Assembly (NCBI RefSeq): GCF_034931125.1
Contig: NZ_JAYGHM010000018.1
Span: 50,715 to 114,714, forward strand
Direction: 5' to 3'
Source of the DNA: Rivularia sp034931125
Lineage (GTDB): Bacteria; Cyanobacteriota; Cyanobacteriia; Cyanobacteriales; Nostocaceae
Length of the DNA: 64,000 nt
This document shows positions 1 to 9,047 of this stretch, in pieces (position 1 is the stretch's first letter; every line of letters starts with the position of its first letter). A program made the translations under genes and the position numbers. Under the pieces are notes generated by a model. It ran no database searches, had not been told where the DNA came from, and worked only from the letters and a program-made list of their open reading frames with translations.

Positions 1-269
1 CCTGAAAGGGACGAGGATTGCTAAAAACAAATTTAGCAACGTAAGTGTTGAATAGCCCCGAAGAGACTAATTGCGGTTAAAACTTCCGAATGCTTCTCCA
101 GTTCGGAAATACTTTAAAACCTTTTGTTAGGTTGTCGGGTAAAGCCGAGACATCTGTAATTAGTTGGGCGAGGAGACAATTTACGGGTTTGCTGGTTCCT
201 GGGATTATATCGATTTAAAAACCAGCATTTAAATATAAAACCGTCCTATAAGGACGGGGTTTGAGACCC
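1..269 (+). mobile_element. Possible right end of an IS200/IS605-type element
   Basis: No open frame of useful length is present. The stretch is rich in hairpins: an 8-bp stem at 18-25/32-39, a 7-bp stem at 84-90/102-108, and a GC-rich 7-bp stem with a 3-base loop at 241-247/251-257 followed by GGGT/ACCC at 257-260/266-269. A CCGTCC...GGACGG hairpin preceded by a folded RNA-like stretch is what the 3' end of tnpB elements (reRNA region) looks like from memory. The matching tnpB would lie upstream of the window. Alternatively this is a structured aspS leader. The identification is inference. Confidence 0.35.
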
Positions 270-280
270 AAGGAGTTTTG

Positions 281-2068
281 ATGAGAAGTTACTATTGCGG
301 CGAAGTGCGTTCATCTAATATCGGAGAAACCGTCACCTTGTATGGGTGGGTAGACCGTCGTCGCGATCATGGGGGTGTGATATTTTTGGATTTGCGCGAT
401 CGCACTGGTATTGTGCAAATTGTTAGCGACCCACAACGGACTCCTGATTCTTACGAACAGGCTAATTCGCTACGTTCGGAGTACGTTGTCAAGGTGACGG
501 GTAGAGTCTTGCAACGACCCGAAGAGTCTTTGAATCCTCGTTTACCTACTGGTGAAGTTGAAATCTACGTCGATAATATTGAACTGCTCAATGCAGTGCG
601 ATCGCAATTACCTTTCCAAGTTTCTACTGCGGATACGGAACCAGTACGGGAAGATTTACGATTAAAGTATCGTTATTTGGATTTGCGTCGGGAACGTATG
701 GCAGGTAATCTACAGTTACGCCATCAAGTTGTGAAAGCTATCCGTCGCTACCTGGAAGATGAAGAAAACTTTATCGAAATTGAAACTCCCATATTAACTC
801 GTTCGACTCCTGAAGGCGCAAGAGATTTTATTTTACCGAGTCGCGTTAATGCCGGTGAATGGTTCGCTCTACCCCAGTCTCCGCAACTATTCAAGCAAAT
901 TCTGATGGTATCGGGTGCCGATCGATATTATCAAATTGCCCGTTGCTTCCGCGATGAAGATTTACGTGCTGACAGACAACCGGAATTTACTCAGTTAGAT
1001 ATGGAAATGAGTTTCATGTCTCTTGAGGAAATTATCGCACTCAATGAAAAGTTAGTCGGTCATATCTTCAAAACTGTTAAAAACATCGATTTACCGCACA
1101 ACTTTCCGCGTCTTACCTATGCTGAAGCAATGGAACGTTACGGCAGTGATAAACCTGATACACGCTATGGCTTAGAACTAGTTAATGTCTCGGATTTACT
1201 CAAAGACTGCGGTTTTAAGGTATTCCGCGAAGCTGTTGCAAAAGGCGGGATTATCAAAATTTTACCGATTCCCGGCGGCGATGTGATATCTAATGTCCGT
1301 ATCAAACCGGGTGGTGATATTTTTAGAGAAGCTAGCGAAGCCGGTGCTAAAGGTTTAGCCTACATCCGCGTTAAGGAAAATGGCGAAATTGATACCATAG
1401 GTGCAATCAAAGATAATTTAAGCGACGAACAAAAACAAGAAATTTTACAGCGTACTAATGCTAAACCAGGACATTTATTGCTGTTTGCTGCTGCGGATTC
1501 TAACACCGTTAATAAAACCTTAGATAGAATACGTCAGTTTGTAGCCAAGGAATTCAAATTAATCGAACCGGATAAAATTAATTTACTTTGGATTACAGAT
1601 TTCCCGATGTTTGAATGGAATACAGACCAAAAACGCTTTGAAGCACTACACCATCCATTCACCGCACCCCATCCTGATGATTTAGAAGACCTAAAAACCG
1701 CTCGCGCTCAAGCTTATGACTTAGTGTATAACGGCTTTGAAATTGGTGGTGGTAGCTTGCGGATTTATCAAAGAGAAATTCAAGAACAAGTATTTGAAAC
1801 AATCGGTTTATCTGCCGATGAAGCATACAATAAATTTGGCTTTCTTTTGGAAGCTTTTGAATACGGTACTCCTCCTCACGGTGGTATTGCCTACGGTTTA
1901 GATCGTTTGGTGATGTTATTAGCAGGTGAAGAGTCAATTCGAGATGTAATTGCTTTTCCTAAAACTCAACAAGCAAGTTGTCTGTTAACAGATGCACCTT
2001 CAACTGTAGATGCTTCTCAGCTTAAAGAATTGCACGTTACTTCGACTTACAAGCCTAAATCTAAGTAA
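281..2068 (+). CDS. aspS: Aspartyl-tRNA synthetase
   Basis: Cytoplasmic class II synthetase that activates aspartate with ATP and loads it on tRNA-Asp; some cyanobacterial forms also charge tRNA-Asn. It has 595 residues, the usual bacterial length. An N-terminal OB-fold anticodon-binding domain starts with GWVDRRRDHGG (about 23-33). The class II core follows, with ARCFRDEDLRADRQPEF (motif 2 region), a bacterial GAD insertion in the middle, GGGSLRIYQREIQ, and motif 3 GIAYGLDRLVMLL near the C terminus. AAGGAG at 270-275 lies 5 bases before ATG 281, which decides this start over TTG 278. The hairpin at 241-257 sits just upstream of the ribosome binding site and could affect expression. Confidence 0.97.
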   Translation: MRSYYCGEVRSSNIGETVTLYGWVDRRRDHGGVIFLDLRDRTGIVQIVSDPQRTPDSYEQANSLRSEYVVKVTGRVLQRPEESLNPRLPTGEVEIYVDNIELLNAVRSQLPFQVSTADTEPVREDLRLKYRYLDLRRERMAGNLQLRHQVVKAIRRYLEDEENFIEIETPILTRSTPEGARDFILPSRVNAGEWFALPQSPQLFKQILMVSGADRYYQIARCFRDEDLRADRQPEFTQLDMEMSFMSLEEIIALNEKLVGHIFKTVKNIDLPHNFPRLTYAEAMERYGSDKPDTRYGLELVNVSDLLKDCGFKVFREAVAKGGIIKILPIPGGDVISNVRIKPGGDIFREASEAGAKGLAYIRVKENGEIDTIGAIKDNLSDEQKQEILQRTNAKPGHLLLFAAADSNTVNKTLDRIRQFVAKEFKLIEPDKINLLWITDFPMFEWNTDQKRFEALHHPFTAPHPDDLEDLKTARAQAYDLVYNGFEIGGGSLRIYQREIQEQVFETIGLSADEAYNKFGFLLEAFEYGTPPHGGIAYGLDRLVMLLAGEESIRDVIAFPKTQQASCLLTDAPSTVDASQLKELHVTSTYKPKSK

Positions 2069-3601
2069 CCTTAGAGGAGAATTGGGATGAGTCCGTTTTC
2101 TGCCCTTTTCCCTATCTCCTCATCTCGGTTTATAACTTTTAAATACCTGAATTAGGAAAGCTTACTACGATAAATTGAGGGTTACAATTTCCGTTTTACA
2201 AGCGATTATTTTTGCATGGCGAGTACGGTGTGAGCCATATTTTCTGTATCCTAAATATCTAATTAATAAATTATCATAAATGCCTATCTTATTAATAAGA
2301 GTGGCTTTTATTGCAGCCTTCATATTTACTGTAATAAATACTGAGCTTTTTAGGAATTGTATCCAGGTACTCATTTTTCGGTTATAGAACGGTCGGTTTT
2401 TTCTCTCCAAGTAAGAAAATGTCCAATATTTAGTTTGAGCAATCTAGCAACTACTACACCAAAACAAATCTATCAAAAGTAGTTTTATGAGTCATCCTAT
2501 AGAGCAGTACATGATTGGGGACTATAAACATAAAAATTTATTTGAAAGAAAATATCAAGATACTGTATAATCACTGATAAGAAAATAAATGTTTTTCTCA
2601 ATAGCTCGAAAAAATACTTACCATAGCTTTACTCAATAGCTATGAATATAGGCTGTGAAAAGTGTTTTGGCACTCAATATAAAGATATTGTAAAGATAAT
2701 ATCAAGATATTGTGAAGTACTAGATTGAGTTATTATTAGTGTCTTTAAAACGTTGATAAGATTTTATCTCTAAAAAGGATGGTGGAGGTTTTGCATTAAA
2801 AATAATTAAGTTTTGACTCTAACTGTATTTTTTGTAAATTTGACATTTAGCTGTAATTTACTTTATATCAACTAATTTCTGTCAGATTTAACAGGCTTGG
2901 AGTATAAACTAATTTTAAAAACCGTTCAGGTTGATTTTGCATGATTAAAAAGACTATTGAACAGCTAGTTAAATCAGTTTTTTTGCTGTTAGTCGTATTC
3001 AATAACAATTCAGTTATGTATTTAATGGAAGTTGGACTTTGATGGTCTAGTAGATCTCAGTCTTTCTAAGTCGGCATTACGTTAATGCTGTATAAAGTAT
3101 TTGTAGGTGCAAGGAAGTTAGATTTGCTAGCAATTAAAACAGTTAAGCATCTCTGAACTACAATGTGGTGAATACAAATAATTTACTTGCAACTAAATAA
3201 AAAATTATTGTATTATTTCTTTAGCTAATTATCGCAGTAAGTTAAAAGAAGCAGTCCAAACTTATTAATTATGAGTAAATAAGAGGTTTCTATGAAAACG
3301 AATATTTTAAAAGTCTATTTATAAAATATCATAAATTGAGTGCAGATTCAACTGCGTCTATCGAAGGTTGAATTACAAAACAGACCATATCTAATTAAGG
3401 TTAAATAGCTGTGGTTTTTTGTGCTGAACGTATGGGCTAAAGTGTGCTTAACTGAGCCTTCCCTCTTAATGCCATAATTACTGGGCGTTAAAAATTGAAT
3501 TGTGTACTTTGTTTATAGTGTGACTTAAAAATATGCGTGCATCTAAATTGCTCTTATTAAGCTTCTTTTCAATCCGGTAGTTGTTGGGATTGTATGAATT
3601 C
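2069..3601. other. Long AT-rich spacer without a convincing gene
   Basis: About 1.5 kb with no ORF that looks coding. AAGATAYTGT recurs at about 2557, 2682 and 2704, once as part of ATATCAAGATATTGT. A 33-codon frame at 2941-3042 with a hydrophobic middle has no ribosome binding site. Low GC and many stops in all frames suggest decayed sequence or a long regulatory spacer. Nothing else is recognised. Confidence 0.6.
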
Positions 3602-4048
3602 ATGAAAGAAATTAAATTGCTCAGAAGATGCGATCGCAATCGCAAGCGTTCCAAAAGAAGGGCTATCAATTGTCCCATACATGGATGTTATTTAGATAGC
3701 GTCAGTCAAAAATATAAACTATTTGCTTCCGAAGCTGGACAACTTCGGCAAAAAGGAATAGGAAGACAGAATGCATTAATATTAATTGCTAGTCAAACCG
3801 CAGTGCTTTTAGAAGATGAGTGGTTGGAAGCGTTTTGGTGCGATGAATGCCAGCGAACAGAATGGTATCATGTCAAAACAATCAACAAAAGCTCCAGCCA
3901 AAATACTGGAAGTACCTCTTATTCCATATCGGTAGCACCCCCTCAACTGTGGAAACAAGCTACGGGAGTAGATGAAACTAGAGGAAATCCTAGCGTCAGT
4001 GAATTTACTCGGAGAAATTCAAAAATGCTTGGCTACAAGAATCTTTAG
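3602..4048 (+). CDS. Conserved cyanobacterial protein with Cys/His metal-binding-like motifs
   Basis: About 148 residues, no assigned function. A very basic N terminus (RRCDRNRKRSKRR) is followed by CPIHGCYLDSV and later WCDECQRTEWYHV, so CPxHxC and CxxC could bind one metal ion as in small zinc-ribbon proteins. The C terminus, APPQLWKQATGV then GNPSVSEFTRRNSKMLGYKN, looks like a conserved signature; I recall this family as widespread in cyanobacteria. ATG 3602 is preferred to the in-frame TTG at 3581, but neither has a clear ribosome binding site. It stands alone between two long spacers. A nucleic-acid-binding role would be a guess. Confidence 0.7.
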   Translation: MKEIKLLRRCDRNRKRSKRRAINCPIHGCYLDSVSQKYKLFASEAGQLRQKGIGRQNALILIASQTAVLLEDEWLEAFWCDECQRTEWYHVKTINKSSSQNTGSTSYSISVAPPQLWKQATGVDETRGNPSVSEFTRRNSKMLGYKNL

Positions 4049-4513
4049 AACAAAGTAAATATTTTAGATTTAGTTGAAGACCGGATAGTTGTTAAAGATA
4101 TTTTATCAGGGTTAATTAGTAATTAATTTGAGCTATTTTAGCTACATTCATTTTTTTATTTTGTCAAAGCCGAATTATTCTCATATTGATTTTAAATAAA
4201 GAGTAATTTATTAGAGGTATTAATTTGAATAAGAATCCATTTATCTAAAGATATCGAATCTTGGGGAAGAATTGCCATTCAAACAAAATGTAAATTTACG
4301 GGTATTGCTCAACCATTAACTTTTAATATATGTAGTAAGGAGGGCAATTACTATTAATAAAGGAGCTTTTGCTTTGAAGCTGATGTATCGCTTGATCGCG
4401 AGCTTCTTAAAAAGCCAACGATTTATCTCTCTTAGTGTAGATATGTGAAAACTCTACATATTGTTTACTGTTAATTATCACTCATAACTTATTGACACTT
4501 AGCGATAATCTAT
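4049..4513. other. Spacer, nothing recognised
   Basis: AT-rich, with no plausible ORF, repeat or terminator seen. It may hold the promoter of the STAS gene that begins at 4514. Confidence 0.5.
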
Positions 4514-4846
4514 ATGCAAACCATACTTGAAAAGCCTAAATTCACAGTTTTCAAACCACAGCATTCCATTACAGCCGCAAATGCATATGCGTTTGAACGG
4601 GAATTAACTAATACTTTAAAGCAAAACCCTCATTTTGCATTGCTAGTCGATTTAGAACAAGTAGAATTTGTAGATAGTGCTGGATTAATGGCATTAATAT
4701 CTAGTTGTAAAGTAGCCCAAAACTTGGGAACGCGCTTTAGTCTTTGCTCTATTTCCCCTTCTTTAAGAATCATCATTGAATTAACTCAACTCGATAACGT
4801 ATTTGAGATATTTGCATCCCAACTCAAATATATAGAGATGTTTTAA
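4514..4846 (+). CDS. STAS-domain protein (anti-sigma factor antagonist type)
   Basis: Single-domain STAS protein of 110 residues, the size of SpoIIAA/RsbV-type antagonists. The family signature LLVDLEQVEFVDSAGLMAL is present, with Ser-55 in DSAGL at the site phosphorylated by the partner serine kinase in this family. Beta strands and helices fit the STAS fold over the whole length. No partner kinase (RsbW-like) or phosphatase lies nearby, so it probably acts with one encoded elsewhere. It could equally belong to another partner-switching pathway. ATG 4514 has no strong Shine-Dalgarno sequence. Confidence 0.85.
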   Translation: MQTILEKPKFTVFKPQHSITAANAYAFERELTNTLKQNPHFALLVDLEQVEFVDSAGLMALISSCKVAQNLGTRFSLCSISPSLRIIIELTQLDNVFEIFASQLKYIEMF

Positions 4847-4873
4847 TTTTGTATTTATTTTTAGATTAAAACA

Positions 4874-5279
4874 ATGCGCTTTCTCGATTTACTTAACTGT
4901 CGTCAGGATAAAATATTTGGCATTGTTTTCATTCTGTCAATTACGTTTTTCCTACAACTTTCCTTTAATCTCAATCAAACCGATCGCAATATATTTCCAC
5001 AGATTATCCAGAGCAAATAGCGATCGCCAATATCATGCTTTGGGTTTAAATAATGTTGCGATCACTGGTGGAGGTTACGTCACGGGGATTTACTTTCATC
5101 CGAGAAAGCGCGATTTAATTTATATCAAAACTGATATCGGTGCTGGTTCCGTTGTTAACCAGAATATTCCTGCTTTTTCTGTTGCAGTTGGTACACCTGC
5201 AAGAATTATTAAAAACCGTTTAGATAAACAAACCGCATTTTCTGCACAGGTGCGATCGCAAAAGTCAAGAAATTCCTAG
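4874..5279 (+). pseudogene. Chimeric remnant: GH74-like glycosidase start joined to a hexapeptide acyltransferase end
   Basis: ATG 4874 opens a 48-codon frame with a hydrophobic export segment (FGIVFILSITFFLQLSF), ending at TAG 5018-5020. In another frame, immediately after it, the sequence reads LNNVAITGGGYVTGIYFHP and DLIYIKTDIG, which resembles the N terminus of secreted GH74 (xyloglucanase/BNR-repeat) enzymes. At the TDIGAG point it passes in frame into GAGSVVNQNIPAFSVAVGTP and ARIIKNR, the typical end of left-handed-beta-helix acetyltransferases. So there is one frameshift plus a deletion junction between two unrelated gene ends. It is almost certainly non-functional. Confidence 0.75.
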
Positions 5280-5300
5280 TAGATGCACCTTTGAACAAAA

Positions 5301-5325
5301 TGGATGGCTAAATTCAAGCCATCCA
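5301..5325. terminator. Hairpin between convergent units
   Basis: Perfect 9-bp stem TGGATGGCT (5301-5309) / AGCCATCCA (5317-5325) with a 7-base loop, in the short gap between the pseudogene (+) and the glycosyltransferase (-). There is no T run on either side, so terminator function is inferred from position. Confidence 0.5.
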
Positions 5326-5333
5326 ACGCTGGT

Positions 5334-6413
5334 TTATCTCATAAGTAGATTTGCTAAAAAACGGGAATGACCGTTCTTATCAAACCTTTTGCGCGTAACT
5401 TTGCTATAAACCTCTAAGTAGCCATCTACCATACTTTTAATGCTGAAATTACGCTCGACATGAGCGCGACATTCGCTTCTATCTATTTCTCCCAGACGTT
5501 GAATTGCATCAACATAATCATCAACACTGTGACATAAAAAGCCAGTCTTACCATGTGCAATCACTTCCGGTACGGAACCCAATGGTTTCGCAAGTACGGG
5601 GGTTCCCGCAGCCATTGATTCTGTCATTACCAGTCCAAAAGGTTCTCTCCACGTTATGGGGAATAACATGGCGATCGCACCACCCAAAAGCTCATTTTTT
5701 TCAAAATGATTGGCTTCACCCAAGTATTCTATATTTTTGCCATCAAGATGAGGCTTAATCTTACTTTCAAAATAGTCTACGTCAACTCTATCGACCTTAC
5801 CAGCCATCTTTAAAGGTACACCGGACTTTTGAGCTATTTCTATAGCTATGTGGGGTCCTTTTTCCGGAGAAAGTCTACCTAAAAATGCCAAATATGGAGA
5901 GTTTTGAGGTTTTGCATAAAAACGATGGCTTTCAGTATCGATACCGTTGTACACTGTTGCCGCATAATTTAGCTCTTGAATCGGTTCCCGTTGAGCATCG
6001 GAAATGCTTATATAGGGTTGTTCTTTTGCTTCTGAATAAACCTTCTTGGTGTCTGAGTTGAATGCACCGTGCAGAGTATGTACCGTTGGGGTATCGACAA
6101 AACTAGCGTGAAAAAGAGAATTATAACCAACGTGAGAATGAATTACATCGAATTTATTAGCCTGCTTATAAACTCGACTCAACTGCAAGGCTTCATAAGC
6201 GGAATACTCTGATATGGAAGGTTCTAAACGAAAAGCGCGGGGATAAACAGACTCCAAATTTGCCAAAGTTAACGAGTCTCCCGAAGCGAACAAAGTCACT
6301 TCATGTCCTCGTCGGACTAATTCATCGGTCAATAATCCTACGACCAACTCAACACCACCATAACCGGGGGGAGGTACTCTCTCCCACAGCGGAGCAACTT
6401 GAGCTATTCGCAT
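5334..6413 (-). CDS. Family 4 glycosyltransferase
   Basis: Retaining GT-B fold glycosyltransferase of 359 residues that moves a sugar from a nucleotide donor, probably in cell-surface polysaccharide or glycolipid assembly. The N terminus has the acceptor-side glycine loop PPGYGGVELVV (about 15-25) and HSHVGYNSL. The C-terminal domain has FLGRLSPEKGPHIAIEIAQ and the E-x7-E-like region REPFGLVMTESMAAGTPV, which contact the donor. AGGAG lies about 6 bases before the start on the minus strand, supporting this start. It is a single gene, not part of a visible polysaccharide cluster. Donor and acceptor cannot be read from the sequence. Confidence 0.9.
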   Translation of the reverse strand: MRIAQVAPLWERVPPPGYGGVELVVGLLTDELVRRGHEVTLFASGDSLTLANLESVYPRAFRLEPSISEYSAYEALQLSRVYKQANKFDVIHSHVGYNSLFHASFVDTPTVHTLHGAFNSDTKKVYSEAKEQPYISISDAQREPIQELNYAATVYNGIDTESHRFYAKPQNSPYLAFLGRLSPEKGPHIAIEIAQKSGVPLKMAGKVDRVDVDYFESKIKPHLDGKNIEYLGEANHFEKNELLGGAIAMLFPITWREPFGLVMTESMAAGTPVLAKPLGSVPEVIAHGKTGFLCHSVDDYVDAIQRLGEIDRSECRAHVERNFSIKSMVDGYLEVYSKVTRKRFDKNGHSRFLANLLMR

Positions 6414-6918
6414 ATAAATCTCCTAAACTTTATGTAATCAACTTTAACGAAGCGAAGCAGACATACCTACTACCGGAGGATAGAAATATATTCATTATAT
6501 ATTCTTCCTTAGAGGTATATAACTAAATAAAACTCTTTCCAGAATGTATATTTAGTTAAACTGAACTTAATTGTTGAACATAGCGTCATTAAACGAGAAC
6601 TTGAATTTATCAAACATTGCCTTGACTTAATACCTTGATATTTCTTAAATCGAGTCGGGTTTTCGTCTAGGTTTGTCGATCCCTCTAAAGTGTCTCCGCA
6701 TACAATTCACCTTGATTATACGCGAAAATATATAAAATGTTTTGCTAGTTTAATTACATTATGATTCACAATGCAAGCTCCAAGCGTCATCCAAGGTTTT
6801 ATGAATCTTATTTTAAATTAATATGAATCACACTTTAATCCAAATAGTTATAAATACTACAATTACAGTAATCTAAACCACATCTCACATAACTTAATTA
6901 AAATTTAATCTTCTTAAA
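6414..6918. other. Divergent intergenic region
   Basis: About 500 bases between the minus-strand glycosyltransferase and the plus-strand gene at 6919. It must carry both promoters. No repeat or small gene was recognised. Confidence 0.5.
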
Positions 6919-7716
6919 ATGTATGATTCTGGTAAGTCAACGAAACAGCGACTTCTAACATTGCTGAGTGATTTTGGAATTAGCGACGAGTATGTTGCCG
7001 TAATGAAAGGTGCGATCGCGCAAATTAATCCAATGTTAAGAGTAATTGATATCACGCATCAAATTCCACCGCAAAACATCATTGCAGCCAGATTCTGTCT
7101 GATGAATGCCTTCCCTTATTTCCCCGTGGGTACCGTCCACGTAGCGGTAGTAGACCCCGGTGTCGGAGGGAAGCGTAGAGCAGTTGCTGTAGAGTTAGCC
7201 CAAGGCTTTTTAGTTGCTCCAGACAATGGCTTAATTAGTGGAGTCTTGAGTCAAAATAGCGCGATCGCAGCAGTCGAACTCACAAATCCCGACTATTGGC
7301 TGACTCAACCAAGTAATACTTTTCACGGCAGAGATATCTTTGCACCCGTAGCAGCGCATCTAGCTAACGGCATATCTTTGCAAAAACTGGGACAAGAAAT
7401 AAATCCCGAAAGTTTGGTTAAATTAGATTTACCCGAATGCAGCCGAAAAGATGATATTTTAATAGGCTGCATTCAATATATTGACCATTTCGGAAATTTA
7501 GTAACTAACATTCCGCAAAATTTTGTCAAAGGGAAAAATTGGAGTGCGGAAATACAGGGAAATACTATCAAAGCACAAAAAACTTACTCCGATGTGAAAA
7601 TAGGAGAAATTATTGCCCTTATTGGTAGTCACGGTTGGGTAGAAATTGCCGTGAATGGTGGAAATGCCGAGTTAGAATTAGGTGTAAAATTTGGGGATGA
7701 AGTGCGAATTAGTTGA
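6919..7716 (+). CDS. SAM hydroxide adenosyltransferase (DUF62 family)
   Basis: Member of the S-adenosylmethionine hydroxide adenosyltransferase family, which splits SAM with water into adenosine and methionine and is related to fluorinase/chlorinase. Family motifs are present in order: LLSDFGISDEYVAVMKG near the N terminus, VGTVHVAVVDPGVGG, APDNGLISG, FHGRDIFAPVAAHLANG, and DHFGNLVTNIP in the C-terminal barrel. Length (265) is normal. Nothing suggests a halogenating variant. It stands alone, and its physiological role in cyanobacteria is unclear; methionine/adenosine salvage is a guess. Confidence 0.9.
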   Translation: MYDSGKSTKQRLLTLLSDFGISDEYVAVMKGAIAQINPMLRVIDITHQIPPQNIIAARFCLMNAFPYFPVGTVHVAVVDPGVGGKRRAVAVELAQGFLVAPDNGLISGVLSQNSAIAAVELTNPDYWLTQPSNTFHGRDIFAPVAAHLANGISLQKLGQEINPESLVKLDLPECSRKDDILIGCIQYIDHFGNLVTNIPQNFVKGKNWSAEIQGNTIKAQKTYSDVKIGEIIALIGSHGWVEIAVNGGNAELELGVKFGDEVRIS

Positions 7717-7837
7717 TCATGATTTTTCATCCCAATGGAAGATTTATGTACATCGTTTTTCTGATATTAGTAATTATAAAGAACAAACATTAACCTGCAA
7801 TAAATATTCATTCTATCTATAGTGTATTAGGTAGACA

Positions 7838-8052
7838 TAGAAGATGAATTTCGCAACCAGAATTTGTCATTGCGAGCGGAACGCAGTGTAGGGAAGCAAT
7901 CGCAGCATCTAGGAAGATTACGTCGCTACCCTCCGGGAACATCTATGTCCTTTGGACACGCTGAGCCGCACTTCGTGAACGCTAACGATGAACGCTCGTA
8001 ATGACGTAATTTCGTCACTTTTGCGTAAGTCCTGTAGAAGATGAATTTCGCA
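7838..8052 (+). repeat. Palindromic repeat bracketed by an 18-bp direct repeat
   Basis: TAGAAGATGAATTTCGCA occurs identically at 7838-7855 and 8035-8052, just before the phosphoesterase start. The 179 bases between begin near GTCATTGCGAGCG and carry CGCTCGTAATGAC further on (inverted, one mismatch), and end with TTGCGTAAGTCCT (8021-8033). The last motif is the terminal sequence of the small elements at 10756 and 61115. The layout suggests insertion of a non-autonomous element with target duplication, or slippage. The gap 7717-7837 holds nothing else recognised. Confidence 0.65.
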
Positions 8053-8060
8053 TAAAATCT

Positions 8061-8960
8061 ATGAAAATTACGAATTTTTTAAAATACTCAGTTTTAGGAT
8101 TATTCGGAATATTCGGTTTTCTAATTATTTGGGGATTAATTGAACCAAAGTTTTTTGATATTGAAGAAGAAACAGCAGTTATTCCTAATTTACCACCTGC
8201 TTGGGAAGGAAAACGTATCGGTCAACTGGCTGATTTCCAAGTAGGAATGTGGTTTGATAATACTGGTACTATGCGCCGCAGTATTGAAAAGCTTGTGGAA
8301 AAACGACCCGCAGCAGTGTTAATTAGCGGCGATTTTATTTATCATTCCTTACCAAATGCATCAGAAGAACTTAGTAAAGTTACTAACGCAATCCAACCAT
8401 TAATAACAGCAAACATTCCGACTTATGCAGTATTAGGCAATCATGACTACAGTCATAAACCACCAAAACCAGAACTTGGAAAACAGGTTAAAGCTGCATT
8501 AGAAAAAATAGGCGTAACGGTATTGCAAAATCAAGCAGTTAAGATTAATTCACCTGTCGTAGAAGCAAATAATCAACCGCTTTATTTAGTCGGAATTGGT
8601 TCTTATATTGCTAATAATTCCAACGTTAAGAAAGCTTTAACACAACTTCCCGAAAATAGTCCTCGTATGGTGATGATGCATAATCCGGCATCCTTTGAGG
8701 CATTTCCACCGCAAACCGCACCTCTTGCTGTTGCAGGACATACTCACGGCGGTCAAATTCGGCTACCCTTTGCACCACAATGGTCTTGGGTATCATTAGT
8801 TAAAGGTGAAGAAGTATACGGTGACGGTTGGATTAAAAACTATGGAAAACAAGGTAATCACCTTTATGTTAATCGCGGTATCGGATTCAGCGATATTCCT
8901 CTAAGAATTAACTGTCCTCCAGAAGTTACTTTATTCACGTTACGTTCTCGTCGAACTTGA
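8061..8960 (+). CDS. Membrane-anchored metallophosphoesterase (YaeI/YkuE-like)
   Basis: Calcineurin-like phosphoesterase of 299 residues with an N-terminal membrane anchor (about 9-27), so the catalytic domain probably faces the periplasm. Metal-binding motifs: LADFQVG (in place of the usual D-x-H), SGDFIYH, GNHDY, MMHNP and GHTHGGQIRLPF. The first motif has Gln where most family members have His; I recall this as a common cyanobacterial form. Relatives act on lipid-linked substrates such as UDP-diacylglucosamine, but the substrate here is unknown. The start lies 9 bases after an 18-bp repeat, so its promoter region was reshaped by that element. Confidence 0.85.
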   Translation: MKITNFLKYSVLGLFGIFGFLIIWGLIEPKFFDIEEETAVIPNLPPAWEGKRIGQLADFQVGMWFDNTGTMRRSIEKLVEKRPAAVLISGDFIYHSLPNASEELSKVTNAIQPLITANIPTYAVLGNHDYSHKPPKPELGKQVKAALEKIGVTVLQNQAVKINSPVVEANNQPLYLVGIGSYIANNSNVKKALTQLPENSPRMVMMHNPASFEAFPPQTAPLAVAGHTHGGQIRLPFAPQWSWVSLVKGEEVYGDGWIKNYGKQGNHLYVNRGIGFSDIPLRINCPPEVTLFTLRSRRT

Positions 8961-9047
8961 TTAAAGTATCCGCTCTTTACTTGCCGATCGCACGTAGGGC
9001 TTCCCTCAATTCGAGCTAACATAATCAAAGACGATAGGAGATTATAT

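Noticed and set aside
2165..2410. 81-codon minus-strand frame
   Set aside because: AT-rich, no ribosome binding site, no recognisable motif, and isolated in a non-coding stretch.
2941..3042. 33-codon frame with a hydrophobic middle
   Set aside because: No Shine-Dalgarno sequence and no similarity that I recognise; chance frame in AT-rich DNA is likely.
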